Source: Euonymus europaeus
Lineage: Eukaryota > Streptophyta > Magnoliopsida > Celastrales > Celastraceae
Assembly (NCBI GenBank): GCA_963580455.1
Contig: OY756965.1
Location: forward strand, 22,294,902 to 22,358,901
Direction: 5' to 3'
DNA: 64,000 bases
Made by a program: the position numbers and the translations under genes. Below are positions 54,147 through 64,000 of the stretch, piece by piece (the first letter of the stretch is position 1; every line of letters begins with the position of its first letter). The notes below the pieces were generated by a model. It saw only the letters and a list, made by a program, of their open reading frames with translations, was not told the DNA's origin and made no database searches.

Positions 54147-56528
54147 ATGACCAGTTTCAATACTCCACCACCCCAGAATCAGTCCTACTACAACTCCCTC
54201 AACGTCCCCAAAAACAGTCCGAGTTGCAGGGAGAAGCCCGACTCTGACAATAAAGAAAATGCCATCCTTGGTAGTGGCGAAGACAAAGAGAACATTGAAG
54301 CACCAACAAACGGTTGTAAACGGAATCCGCTGGTCCAGAAATCTTTATCAACAAATGGGTCATTTTCTTTGGCCAGAGAATCTTCCAATTTCAAATCTTT
54401 GTCAACTGGCAGAGTCTTGAAGCCTTCTTCACTTCAGTCCTGTATGCAGATGAATGAGCCTGATAAGGAGGCTTTTGGGTCCAAAATTTGGGACCCCGTA
54501 GAGTCCGACAACTCGACTTCTTTGAAAATTTGGGACTATTCCGATTCCGAGGCTGCTCCAGCTTCTTCTTGGTCAACACTGCCTAATAGGTGAGTCCCAC
54601 AAAAACCCATCTCAAATTACACAGTTAGGGTGGATGTATTAACTATCATTATGGTTTTAGTGCAAATATAGTGGAAGTTGCAGTAGAATTAGGTCAAGAT
54701 TCAACCTTTAATGCCGGTGATTTATGACATAAAATGTGTTTTCTTTTGGGTGTGGATTCAGGGCATTGTTATGCAGGGCATTACCAGTGGACATTGGGAG
54801 GTGTACTTGCCTCATTGTGAAGGAAGCATCACCTGATGGGTTAGGGCGGGGTACTGTTTATTCGCTTTACACTAATGTAAGATTTCTTCACTTGCCATAA
54901 TTTTCTATCTGAAATCTTGTGATCTCTAGTCTAGATGGGGATTTAATCTAGTGCTGGTTTTTTACTGTGTGATACCATGTTCAAATCTTGTTTATGATGG
55001 TCTGATTTTGTCATTATCACCTCCGAGGTATTAAACATAAAAACCTAATACTTGGCATATCCAAATCTAGGAGGAGACTATCAGATTTAAAATGTTCAGT
55101 CAGTCTAGGGCTTCCGTGGATTGGTTTAGTAGCTTATTTTTTATAATGTTATGGTTTCGGAAAAGGATCATCATTGTAACTTCAGGGTCCATACCGCGCA
55201 AGCCATAAGTAATCTGATTGCTTTGGTGATACATGATTTCGGTTATAGTGGTACTGGTATTTGACTCCAGATTAAGTGATTTGGCATGTCAACAATACAG
55301 GAAGGTCATGGACGACAGGATCGAAAACTAGCTGTTGCCTACCATAAGTGGCGTAATGTGAAGTCAGAGTATATAATAGCTCAGAATACCAAGGGGATAT
55401 TTTTAAGTTCGGATGATAGTTATATGGGGAACGTAACCTCAAACCTCGTCGGTTCAAAGTACTATATATGGGATCAGGTATTATGTTTTGAACATGTAAA
55501 ATGCATACACAGTTGTTTCACAAATATACAATCAGATGCTAATACACATGAGAAATGTATTTTAATTATGCTTGATTGTCCTATTTCATTGCAGAAAAGC
55601 CGCCAAAATTCCCCAATGAAACAATCGAACCCACTAGCTGTCGTAACGTAAGCTAAGCTTATCACTCTCTCTTTCCTCCCTTTCTGCCTCTGGTTGTTAT
55701 TTACAGTTGTTTCTGCAGGTTCATGCCAACAGTAGCTACTTGGACTGGAAGTCACAGAAACATGGGGGTGTATGTGCCCAAGCACCAATCAATGCAACTA
55801 AAGAATACAACTCAGGTGAGCTGAACAATTTAAGATACAAACCATAGGAAGAAAGATCTGATTCCGGGAGAATTGTAGTAATCTTTTCTTCAATCTCCAT
55901 TAATTTTAGACGCAGCATGCTATCAGACTGGCTGAGGACTGGGAAAGCAGAATGGAAAGAGTGCATAAGCTATTTTCAAGGACACCACAATACAATAGTG
56001 TAAGATAATTTAGCAAAAACTTGTGTTTATTGATTTATTCTTCTTCATTCCTTGAATTTAACCTCATTTTTTAATGCTTCTTCAGGGTTCGAAACAATAT
56101 GAGTTAGACTTCAGAGATAGAGGAAGAGCTGGGCTTAGAGTCCAAAGATCGGTTAAAAATTTCCAGTTGACATTGGAGGTATATAATTATATATATGTGG
56201 AACTTTAGGTTTGAAAGTTTTTCCTGTCACAGCTAGTCACTCCATGGCTTGATAATACAACAAACTTGTCTACTTATTTAACTAGGAGAATGGAAAGCAG
56301 ACCATTTTGCAGCTCGGAAGAGTCGACAAAACCAAGTTTGTGATGGATTTCAGGTATACTATGCTGTCCTCATCTTAAACATATTCGGAACGTTTGAGAA
56401 AGTTTTGTTGAAGCATTAAGAAATGTATAAGAATTTTATCTTCCTTTCGCAGATATCCTTTAACGGGTTACCAAGCATTTTGCATATGCTTAGCTTCGAT
56501 CGATTCAAAGCTTTGCTGCACGCTTTAA
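54147..56528 (+). CDS. TLP8: Tubby-like protein without F-box (TLP8 type)
   Basis: Nine exons (54147-54589, 54762-54876, 55301-55477, 55595-55647, 55719-55815, 55910-55999, 56086-56178, 56286-56353, 56453-56528) encode 403 residues. The tubby domain starts after residue 148: LPVDIGRCTCLIVKEAS, GSKYYIWDQ, ELDFRDRGRAGLRVQRSVKNFQLTL, LQLGRVDK and the conserved end PLTGYQAFCICLASIDSKLC. Most plant TLPs carry an N-terminal F-box; this one has instead a polar, Ser/Asn-rich leader with KEN at 36-38 and 47-49. That arrangement matches Arabidopsis TLP8 as I recall it. Tubby domains bind phosphoinositides at membranes. All nine splice junctions keep phase. Confidence 0.94.
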
Positions 56529-57307
56529 CTACATGCTTCTACCATTGCTCAAGTTCTGTTCTTGTCTCTGCTCTGGCCCCCTCAGCCAAAGCACAGAGGT
56601 ACCATTTTTGTATCAATGCAAACCACTCCAAATTGATGACAGCCAGAAAAGACTAAATCAGAATGTATTGTACTGGTTGCGCCTGTACCAATAGATACTG
56701 ATAAGATTTATTAGTTGATTGACTCCTGTGGATCCCTTTGTGGCTGCATTTTCAATTATTGTGGATCCCTTTAAAAGGAGCATTTGAGAGATTGCAGGAT
56801 AGTAATAACTAATAAAAGCTTCCTGACGGACTAATTGATTTTCAAGCATATTCCAACACTATTTCATCACTTGGGCCGAACTTGGGTCTGCAGTTTGGAG
56901 TTGTTAGGCCTTGTAAATTTTCAGGCCCATAATAAGATCTATATAAGGATCAAGGCCCAAGCCAAATAGGTTATGAAAATTACAGAACCCAAAAAAGAAT
57001 ATGCTCCGGCAAATAAGTAATATAGCTCTCTTCCCAAATAAAAAACAGTAAAACAGAGAAAAAAAGCCATCTTTTACATGAAAACATGGGGTACACGCGG
57101 AGACAACTGTTACTGTAGGTACAAAATGAGAAATCTGAGCCGTTTAAACGATTGCTTCTTGATGGTGCCGTCATCTGATCAGAAACAATTGACAACAGCA
57201 ACGTGTTTCTCGTCTTCCCTTGTTGTCTTTAAGGCATAAAACAACTGAACTTACGAACACACAAGCGCGCTCTTCAACCGTTTAAGAATTTCTGATTTCT
57301 TCTTCGA
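56529..57307. other. Spacer between TLP8 and the HDR1-type gene
   Basis: Holds the TLP8 3' flank and the promoter of the next gene, with a TATA-like CTATATAAGG near 56939. No additional gene is visible. Confidence 0.4.
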
Positions 57308-59856
57308 GTGGACCAACCGAACAATTTGGGTGGTGGGGGTGGGGCTTTGGATGGGTTCGCTCCAGTCTCTGCTACTCGGATACATTGGAATTCTCGAAAG
57401 AGATCAGGTATTTTTTTTTATTTTATTTTCAGGTCTTACTCTGTTTCACTTTTCTCTCTCTTCTCTGTCTGTTTGGTTCTGAAATTCATTCGTCGATGAG
57501 AGGGGTGAAGCTTACTTGCCCAAGTTTTCCTGCTTTGTTGACATCTTCATGATTTAAGACATACCCATCGAACCATGTGTGGAATTTTTCCTGCTTTGTT
57601 GATATCTTCATGATTTAAGACATACCCATCAAACCATGTGTGGAAACTTGAATGATTTTTCATGTTTATCATCTTGATTTGTAGGCATAATTCAGTTTTA
57701 CTAATTTCGGCAGTCCAATTTCTCTTTCTTTTTTTCTCGACAGAAATACTGAGTAACTTGAATTACAACTCTTTGTTTACTTTACTGATACGTTAATTTA
57801 CTAGTCTTTGTTTGGCTGACCGATCTCTCCTCTTTTATTTATTTTTCTTTCATTATATGGTTTTAATTTTATTGGGAAACAGATTATGTGCTTTGTATAT
57901 TTCCATCTTGATTAAGCCACCCAAGTTGGTAGGCATAAATATACTTGGTGCACAATTCTCTCTCTCTCTCTCTCTCTCTAATCCACAATACTTGGAAAAA
58001 GAACATCTGAATAATTTTAATTAAGAAATGATATATGCATGCCTATATTCTTTTGGCGTTATTCACGATTGAACATTTTACCTATGATGGCCATTGTGTT
58101 GTTGCCACAGCACCATCTTCAACAAGCGTTTCCATCCTTTTCTTTTCATGGCTTGCCGAACAAAAAAAGTGTCTAAAATGGTGATGGATATTATTTGTTT
58201 AATTGTGGTTGTTATTATGGCATCTTGGTCTATACTCTATTGGGTAAACTCCCCCCCAACACATACTGCAAACAGGCAGAAGTAAAGAAAAAAGAGAGAG
58301 GAATAAAGTATGCTACAAAGTAGATGTCTTATAAAATGTCAGCAGATGATGTGAAGATTCATTGGCTTGATGTTCTATAGGGGTTTTAAGAGACAGGATT
58401 TTCTGATGAGGTTTTCCTGGAACTTGGCAAATGCTGGCCATTTGATGTCACAAAATCAAGGCAACACTTAATTATTTTGGTGTAAGTGGTGTTCGTGATC
58501 ATGATTTACTTTTATAATGCTCGCTTCTTCGGATTCTTCTTTAAGAATGGGATGTAGAGTTGCAAGGGTGCAACCCAGAAGTTACAGGTTCAATTCCTAG
58601 GTTCACGGGTGTTGTTTACCTTTATGTATAATGTTAATACTCATATCCATACATGTTTTACGGTTATTTATCAAATCTGCCGCTTGCTTCTGTTTATGTT
58701 CTTTTGTTCCGCAAGTAGTTATTGTTTATGAAGAGTAATTTAAGTATCTTCCTCCTGCTCCACAATTGAGCATCTTTTGGAGCTTACAAAAGAGTGGTAC
58801 TACTACACATATGATCTTGCATAAACAAAAGAAAGTTGGTATTTGTTCAAATGGAGCTGTTGCATTAACGATGATCAAGTGTCAAGGGTTTTTTCTTCTT
58901 CTATTTGTCAGTTTGAAGTCCAGTCTTGATATTGAATCTGTGCATTGTAATGGTCTGTATGGAGCATCGATATGTTCATTCATTTGACACCTTACCATAA
59001 TATCTGTTTGATCCATTGGATTCAGCTTCAACGATTTGATCCATTCTAGTTTTGCATAGGATACATATGGTTTTTCCCCCTTCTTTCATCCTGTTAAGTG
59101 ATGCAATGTCCTTCTCACCTCACAGTATCTGGTGTATTGTACAATGTAGCAGTGTGTATATGTAGTCTAGATTTACAGAGTCTAAATCTTCTTGGAACTA
59201 GAATGGTGATTACAGAGTCTAAATCTTCTTGGAACTAGAATGGTGATTTCTTTGCAACAGCTAGCGGGAGGATGCTGAACAATGTGAGGGAAGAAATAGC
59301 TCTTGAAACACTCGCCAAACAGGAAACAGCAACGAATGACGAAAAGATGGAGGAGCCATCTCCCAATTCAACTGAACTTTCTGAGCGTCGGAAGGCTCTT
59401 TTCGAGCCACTGGAACCAGTAAATGGTCGAAAACCATCAAATGAGTCTTTACTCCCTCCTCCAGACTTTGATGACTCAAGTTATCCCCGAGGCTGGCTGG
59501 TTGGAAAGAAGCGGAAGCTTGTTAATGTGGATGTAGTTGAGAGCATGCGGAGGATTGCCGTTCAGGAGATGAACAGAAAGGTAATTTTGGGATTTCATCT
59601 ATTAGTGTACATTGAAATGTGCAGAATGAAGCACCGCTAGTTAATTCTGCAGGATCGAGAAATTAATGGGCTCAACGAGCAGTTGGAAGAAGATGGGCGG
59701 TGCCTAGAACATCTGCAACTACAGCTTCTAGACGAAAGGAGCAAACGAACTGTAGTAGAAAGAGAAAATGCTATGCTGCAAGACCAGATCTCCATGTTGA
59801 TGAATATGCTGCAGGAAAATGAGCCACTGGATGATGAAGACCCCGAGGAACCTTAG
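57308..59856 (+). CDS. HDR1: HEADING DATE REPRESSOR 1-like coiled-coil protein; start codon reads GTG
   Basis: Three exons (57308-57407, 59261-59580, 59653-59856) give 207 residues if counted from GTG. Exon 1 encodes [20 protein letters not shown] and [11 protein letters not shown]. Exon 2 has [14 protein letters not shown] and [20 protein letters not shown]. Exon 3 is a coiled coil ([20 protein letters not shown]) ending DDEDPEEP. In rice HDR1 represses flowering with OsK4; dicot homologues are little studied. The position expected for the initiating ATG is GTG (57308-57310), and a TGA lies in frame just upstream (57293-57295). The first in-frame ATG is at 59272, which would drop about 37 residues. 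Phase agrees at both introns. A SINE fragment lies in intron 1. Confidence 0.85.
57525..57648. repeat. Tandem duplication, 61-bp unit, in HDR1 intron 1
   Basis: Two adjacent copies beginning TTTTCCTGCTTTGTTGA, differing at a few bases, with period 61. Confidence 0.8.
58551..58625 (+). repeat. SINE-like element, copy C, internally deleted (HDR1 intron 1)
   Basis: GATGTAGAGTTGCAAGGGTG, a B-box-like GGTTCAATTCC and a final CACGGGTGTTGTTTACC match the first and last parts of the copies at 37106-37266 and 38782-38943. The middle segment (AAGGTCTGCATACAT) is missing. Confidence 0.55.
59174..59247. repeat. Tandem duplication, 37-bp unit, next to the HDR1 intron 1 acceptor
   Basis: Two identical copies beginning TACAGAGTCTAAATCTTC, ending 13 bases before the exon 2 boundary. 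Confidence 0.85.
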
Positions 59857-60307
59857 ATACGCTCTTGTTTGATATTTGTATGTAGGCTTCTGGAGGAACG
59901 ACAGCGTGGATGATGCCGTATATCACTGTCCTTGTTAGGAGTAAGGTTTTCTGATAAATATATATACATACCTGTGTTCTGCATTGTAGTGTGGTCAGTG
60001 CATACTGCCATAACTTGTTATTACGACTAACTTCTTACAAAAAATCTTTATGCTAGTATTTTTTGTATAAGCTCACTAGCTGATACATGTACCATGTACA
60101 ACAGTCATTTTCATCAGCTCTCATGCGAACATTTGAGTTGTAATATGCCTCCAAATGCTAATTAAACATGAAAAGAAAAGACTTGGAAGTACGGTAGCAG
60201 ATAAATAACCTGATTTCAAGATTATAATCTTGATTTCTATCATCCAAACCACATAGGTATAAATTCATTATGTTACACACTGGCTAAACACATGAATATC
60301 ATCGAAT
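59857..60307. other. Convergent 3' flanks of HDR1 and NPF genes
   Basis: A 450-bp spacer shared by two converging transcripts. No gene is visible. Confidence 0.5.
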
Positions 60308-62817
60308 TCAAGCGTGCAATTTATCGAGTTTGGTTAACTCTTGATCACCCTCCTCTGAGTTTGTATGCTGTTCTGCACAAGCTCCATACCACCAACTACA
60401 AACAATAAAATACAGCAAGTTAATGAAGCTTAGGATGGCAAGAACCCAATAGTAATTGTCATAGTGACCCCTGTTGATGTTGTTTGAAACCCAACTTTCT
60501 CTTCCTCCTTTGGAAGTGATGTGATCCACACTGCTCAAAATTGCACTTGCTAACAAGTTAGCCACAGCCAGACCGACTCCGAATAGAGCAGAAGCAACGC
60601 TTGACATACTTCTTGGGAACTCTGAGTAATAGAACTCTATCTGGCCTATAGCATTGAAGGCTTCAGCTAAACCGTTCAAGCAATTTTGCGGTGCAAGCCA
60701 CATTGCACTCATGTCCGCAAGTACTGTTTGATCATTTTTTGCAAAACCTTCCCTGATTGCTCTTCTGCGTCGAATGCCCTCAACGATTGCTGAAACTGAC
60801 ATGGAAATGAAGGAAAAGAAGATCCCAATTCCCATTCTTAATTTGACGCCTAGTATTACAGGTTTACCTTTGATCTTCGATGCCAAGGGAAGGATTACTC
60901 GATCGTAGAGAAGTATCCAAATTGTTAGAGTAATAATTATGAACATCCCAAATGAGCCAGCTGGTATTTGGAATCCGGAAGTGATGTGTCGGTTCATTGA
61001 ATTGGCTTGGAGCACTGGGAATGAGCTTTGGCTGATGTTTATCGACATTATGACCCCGGTAGACCATAATGGGATAACCTTAATGAGTGCTTTGAGCTCT
61101 TCTACCTGCTCTATCGTGCAAAGCTGCCATGGGTTTGAAGCTGATCCATCTGGTGCTAAATCTTGTTCTGGATTACTGATGATGCAAGATTTATTCAAGA
61201 ACCTGGTGGTATTAATTGGACAAGATTAGTTGAAACAACATCAGCGACCAAAGTACTAGACAAATTTGATGGCATTGATTATGTTGATACCTTAGTTTAT
61301 CAGTTGGCGCAACGAGGTTTGAGTCTTTCCTCTGATGGTACCCTCCTCTTGAACTTAGAGGAGGAAAGGAGAGCTTTCTGTTTTTATAGGAAGCGACGAC
61401 CACCTGAGCAAAACCTGTGAATAAACTTCGGTTTTCTTTTTGCTTGATATAGAGGGGAGATGCTAGGTAGAACGACAGTGCCGAGAAGAACATGATAATA
61501 GCAGGAACTCCAAATCCCACTTTCCATCCAAAATGATCTTGAATGTAAACGATACCAGTAAAAGCAATCAGCACAGCAACAGATGAGGAGGCATAGAACC
61601 AAGCAAAGAAACTCTCCAAGACCCTCTTGTTTCCAGATGTAACTTTATCGCGCAACTGATCTGCACCAAATGCTAAGGAACACGGCCTAATACCACCAGC
61701 TCCGATTGATATAAGAACAAAGGAGGATATTAGAAAGGTCATTTGTCCTGCTGTTGGGGATTCGCAACCGTGGGTTGATGATTGATTGCAAGGTGGAGGC
61801 TTTATGTGTGGAATCATCGTTGTAGACCATAACAGAACCATTCCCTGTATCATTCAATACTTCATGAGATGATTAGTAGACACGCTGGTTCTAACACAGG
61901 ACAAGGAGAATATATTGTTTTGGTCACAATAACTAAGCTGGGTATGGTGATCATGACTAATAGCTTGAATTCTTACAGAGTTTTGTTCATTAAAACATCA
62001 TAATTATGACTAGTTTTGCATCAACATGACCACAAATTAGAACAAGGTAGACTGCTTGGGAAAACAATCCGTTCAACTTATGCTAAATAACAAGCTGACC
62101 GAAACCAAATGTACAAATAGAGACACGGATGTGGCAAAAGATTAAACAGTGATCAAACCATCACAAAACCATTTGTTTTAAAAGAAACCCAACTCATTGA
62201 TCTGTAACAAGCCTCGTTAATAAATGTCTTAATTGCCAGAATTTAGTGTACAATACAGATTGGGGCCATACATGCACCGATGCTTCATCAATAATTTAGC
62301 ATTTCAATCAAGCCAGAGACAAGACAACTATCAATTTGAGAATAATAACTGGTCTGCTCACCAATTGCAGGCATATAAAGAAGACAAATTTAAGAAGCAG
62401 AAGATCAATGTTACCAAGAAACTGGCGATGCAGCCCAAGGCAATGGTGAGGAAGCGACCCAAATAGGAATCAGAGACGAAAGCACCCAAAAGAGGCAAGA
62501 AATTTGTTGCAGCTGACCAGAAGAAGAGTATGTTGGTGCCTTTAGCTACTGTCACTCTGTAATCTCTCATCAAGTAGAGTATCATGTTAGGCATCAACCC
62601 ATAGCTTGAAACCTTCTCAAACGCCTCATTTGCTGCATACATAGATATAACCCAAACCCAACATAAATCAACCATGTAAAACCACATAGATATGCAGCTG
62701 AACTAGAGATGAAACGAGTGTACCTATGATAAATGGCATGGTAATTAGGCCTCCTTTTGGTCTCTTTGTTGTCTGTTGGGGGTTCATCTCTCTCTGATCT
62801 GAATTGGGTTCTCCCAT
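60308..62817 (-). CDS. NRT1/PTR family transporter, NPF1 subfamily (NPF1.2-like)
   Basis: Four exons (62817-62724, 62632-62415, 61844-61291, 61202-60308) encode 586 residues with about 12 membrane segments. The proton-coupling ExxE(K/R) motif is E34-A-F-E-K38. Other NPF blocks are NEAFEKVSSYGLMPNMILYL, GAFVSDSYLGRF, LISIGAGGIRPCSLAFGADQ and EFPRSMSSVASALFGVG. The small third intron (61203-61290) explains an apparent frameshift after DKLR. NPF1 members in Arabidopsis (NPF1.1, NPF1.2) are low-affinity nitrate transporters in the phloem that also move gibberellin in assays. The substrate of this one cannot be read from sequence. The ATG at 62817 opens MGEPNSDQREMNPQQ, the usual polar tail. Confidence 0.92.
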
Positions 62818-64000
62818 TTTCTTTGGCACAATTTGTCGAACACAGCACACACACAGAGGGAGAGGGAGAGGACTAACACAATATTTTTTCTTGTAGTTTC
62901 ATAACTTGCATGATTTCGAGTCCACATCCACAGCTTCTAAGCATATAGGATCGCGAGTTTCTCTAGCATACCTGACCTTAGCCGCATCTGCTTGCCTGCA
63001 TGAATCAAGGGAAGCATAAACTTAAGGCATGATTTACTGAACATTTATAAACTTTTTGGCATAATAAATCAACAGAGAACATATCAATAGAGAGATTAAA
63101 TTGGATGATGAGAAAAAGAAGTCTCCTTGAAAAAGACCTTATTGTTAAGTCATTCAACAAAATTGTTGAAGGTCTATGTTTATGCTTATCGATTAACTAT
63201 TGTTTAGAAAAATTAATTGAGGAAATATGTGAATGCCTGATTTACAAATGAATTTCCATATCATTCAGACATCATTGAAGTTTCTTTTAACACCATGAAG
63301 TAACTTTTTATCAGCAAGAAATAAATCAAGGAGACCAAATTACCTCTCTTGAAGATGCAAGTTATAGTGAACAAATATGAGCTCATTCAGTCTCTGGTGC
63401 TCCAACCTGTTCCACTTCTTAAAATGTATAATTTCGAATGTGCTCCAATTCCTCTTGCATGGTGTGACGCTGCAAGTTTGACTCAATACCCTCACACCTA
63501 ACCGTTGCACGTGCGGGAAATCAGATGCGTATAGAGACCACCAAGTAGCTGCATAACAACAAACCCAATTACAACTTCTGAAACCACCAAAGTAGCTGCA
63601 TAACGACAAACCCAATTACAACTTCTGAAACCGCATCCAAAGTTAATAAATTGTAAATTAATGAATACAACCTGGGGCCAATGACTCTCGACCAGGAAGT
63701 GCCACACGTCGACCAAAGTCATCATGCGCTTCTTCATAAAACTTTGTGTGGCTTGTAACAATAACTTTTAGCAGGGTGATTGTATTGAAAAATGTGTTTT
63801 GTTGATGTGGTTGTATGATGAGTTATGTTTTGTTGATGTAGATGGATATGTGGCCTGACTTTGCAGTAATAAAAATGGGAGCCACAATTAGTTTTAGTGA
63901 GAAAATAATGAAGAAAATAAATGTTAATGTTTTGACTAATGAGATTGTAGTAGAAGATACGTTTTCCTTATGTGACATTATTGAGATATGTGTTATGCTG
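62818..64000. other. NPF 5' flank and window end
   Basis: A short leader with an ACAC microsatellite near 62845-62858 precedes the NPF gene. A 48-bp tandem duplication beginning AGTAGCTGCATAAC lies at about 63544-63639. The remaining sequence is AT-rich with no recognised gene. Confidence 0.45.

Noticed and set aside
61202..61300. Apparent frameshift in the NPF transporter after DKLR
   Set aside because: A GT-AG intron (61203-61290) restores the family sequence KLRFLNK exactly.

Overview
This window is nuclear DNA from a flowering plant, almost certainly a core eudicot. The genes carry short GT-AG introns, intergenic DNA is AT-rich, and every recognised product is a plant family. Introns and spacers hold plant-type transposons: L1 LINEs, hAT, Harbinger and Stowaway MITEs, and SINEs. 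I cannot fix the species. The UGT85 and HCT relatives and the SINE type would fit a woody asterid, but that is a guess.

Layout from left to right. 0.9-2.2 kb (+): a WRKY40-type group IIa transcription factor. 3.1-8.5 kb (-): a Tag-type DNA-3-methyladenine glycosylase and the PLMT phospholipid methyltransferase, in tandem. 8.6-18.8 kb: a transposon-rich gap holding a hAT element with a perfect 8-bp target duplication, a Harbinger MITE, a Stowaway MITE and a complete but decayed 6.18-kb L1 LINE with a perfect 16-bp target duplication. 19.3-21.5 kb (+): a HOOKLESS1-type N-acetyltransferase. 23.8-24.3 kb (+): an intronless calmodulin-like protein. 24.5-41.0 kb (-): three transport and signalling genes in a row, namely a group II CNGC channel, an MRS2-1 type magnesium transporter and a PP2C phosphatase whose introns hold two SINEs. 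41.9-44.3 kb: a 5'-truncated LINE nested in a Harbinger-type MITE. 46.0-48.7 kb (+): HCT of the lignin pathway. 49.4-49.9 kb (-): a small two-exon gene for a secreted, glycine-rich, possibly GPI-anchored protein. 51.8-53.3 kb: side-by-side dead fragments of a cytosolic HSP70 and a UGT85 glycosyltransferase. 54.1-56.5 kb (+): a Tubby-like TLP8. 57.3-59.9 kb (+): a HEADING DATE REPRESSOR 1 homologue with GTG where the start ATG is expected. 60.3-62.8 kb (-): an NPF1-type NRT1/PTR transporter.

The genes do not form one pathway; this is ordinary euchromatin of unrelated neighbours. Exon models were built by hand from splice sites, with reading phase checked across each junction. Family names come from recalled motifs and were not checked by database search. 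I found no convincing novel biological system. The most useful leads are the missing HDR1 start codon, the unassigned secreted protein, two KEN motifs in TLP8, the datable transposon insertions, and the adjacent gene remnants at 51.8-53.3 kb.
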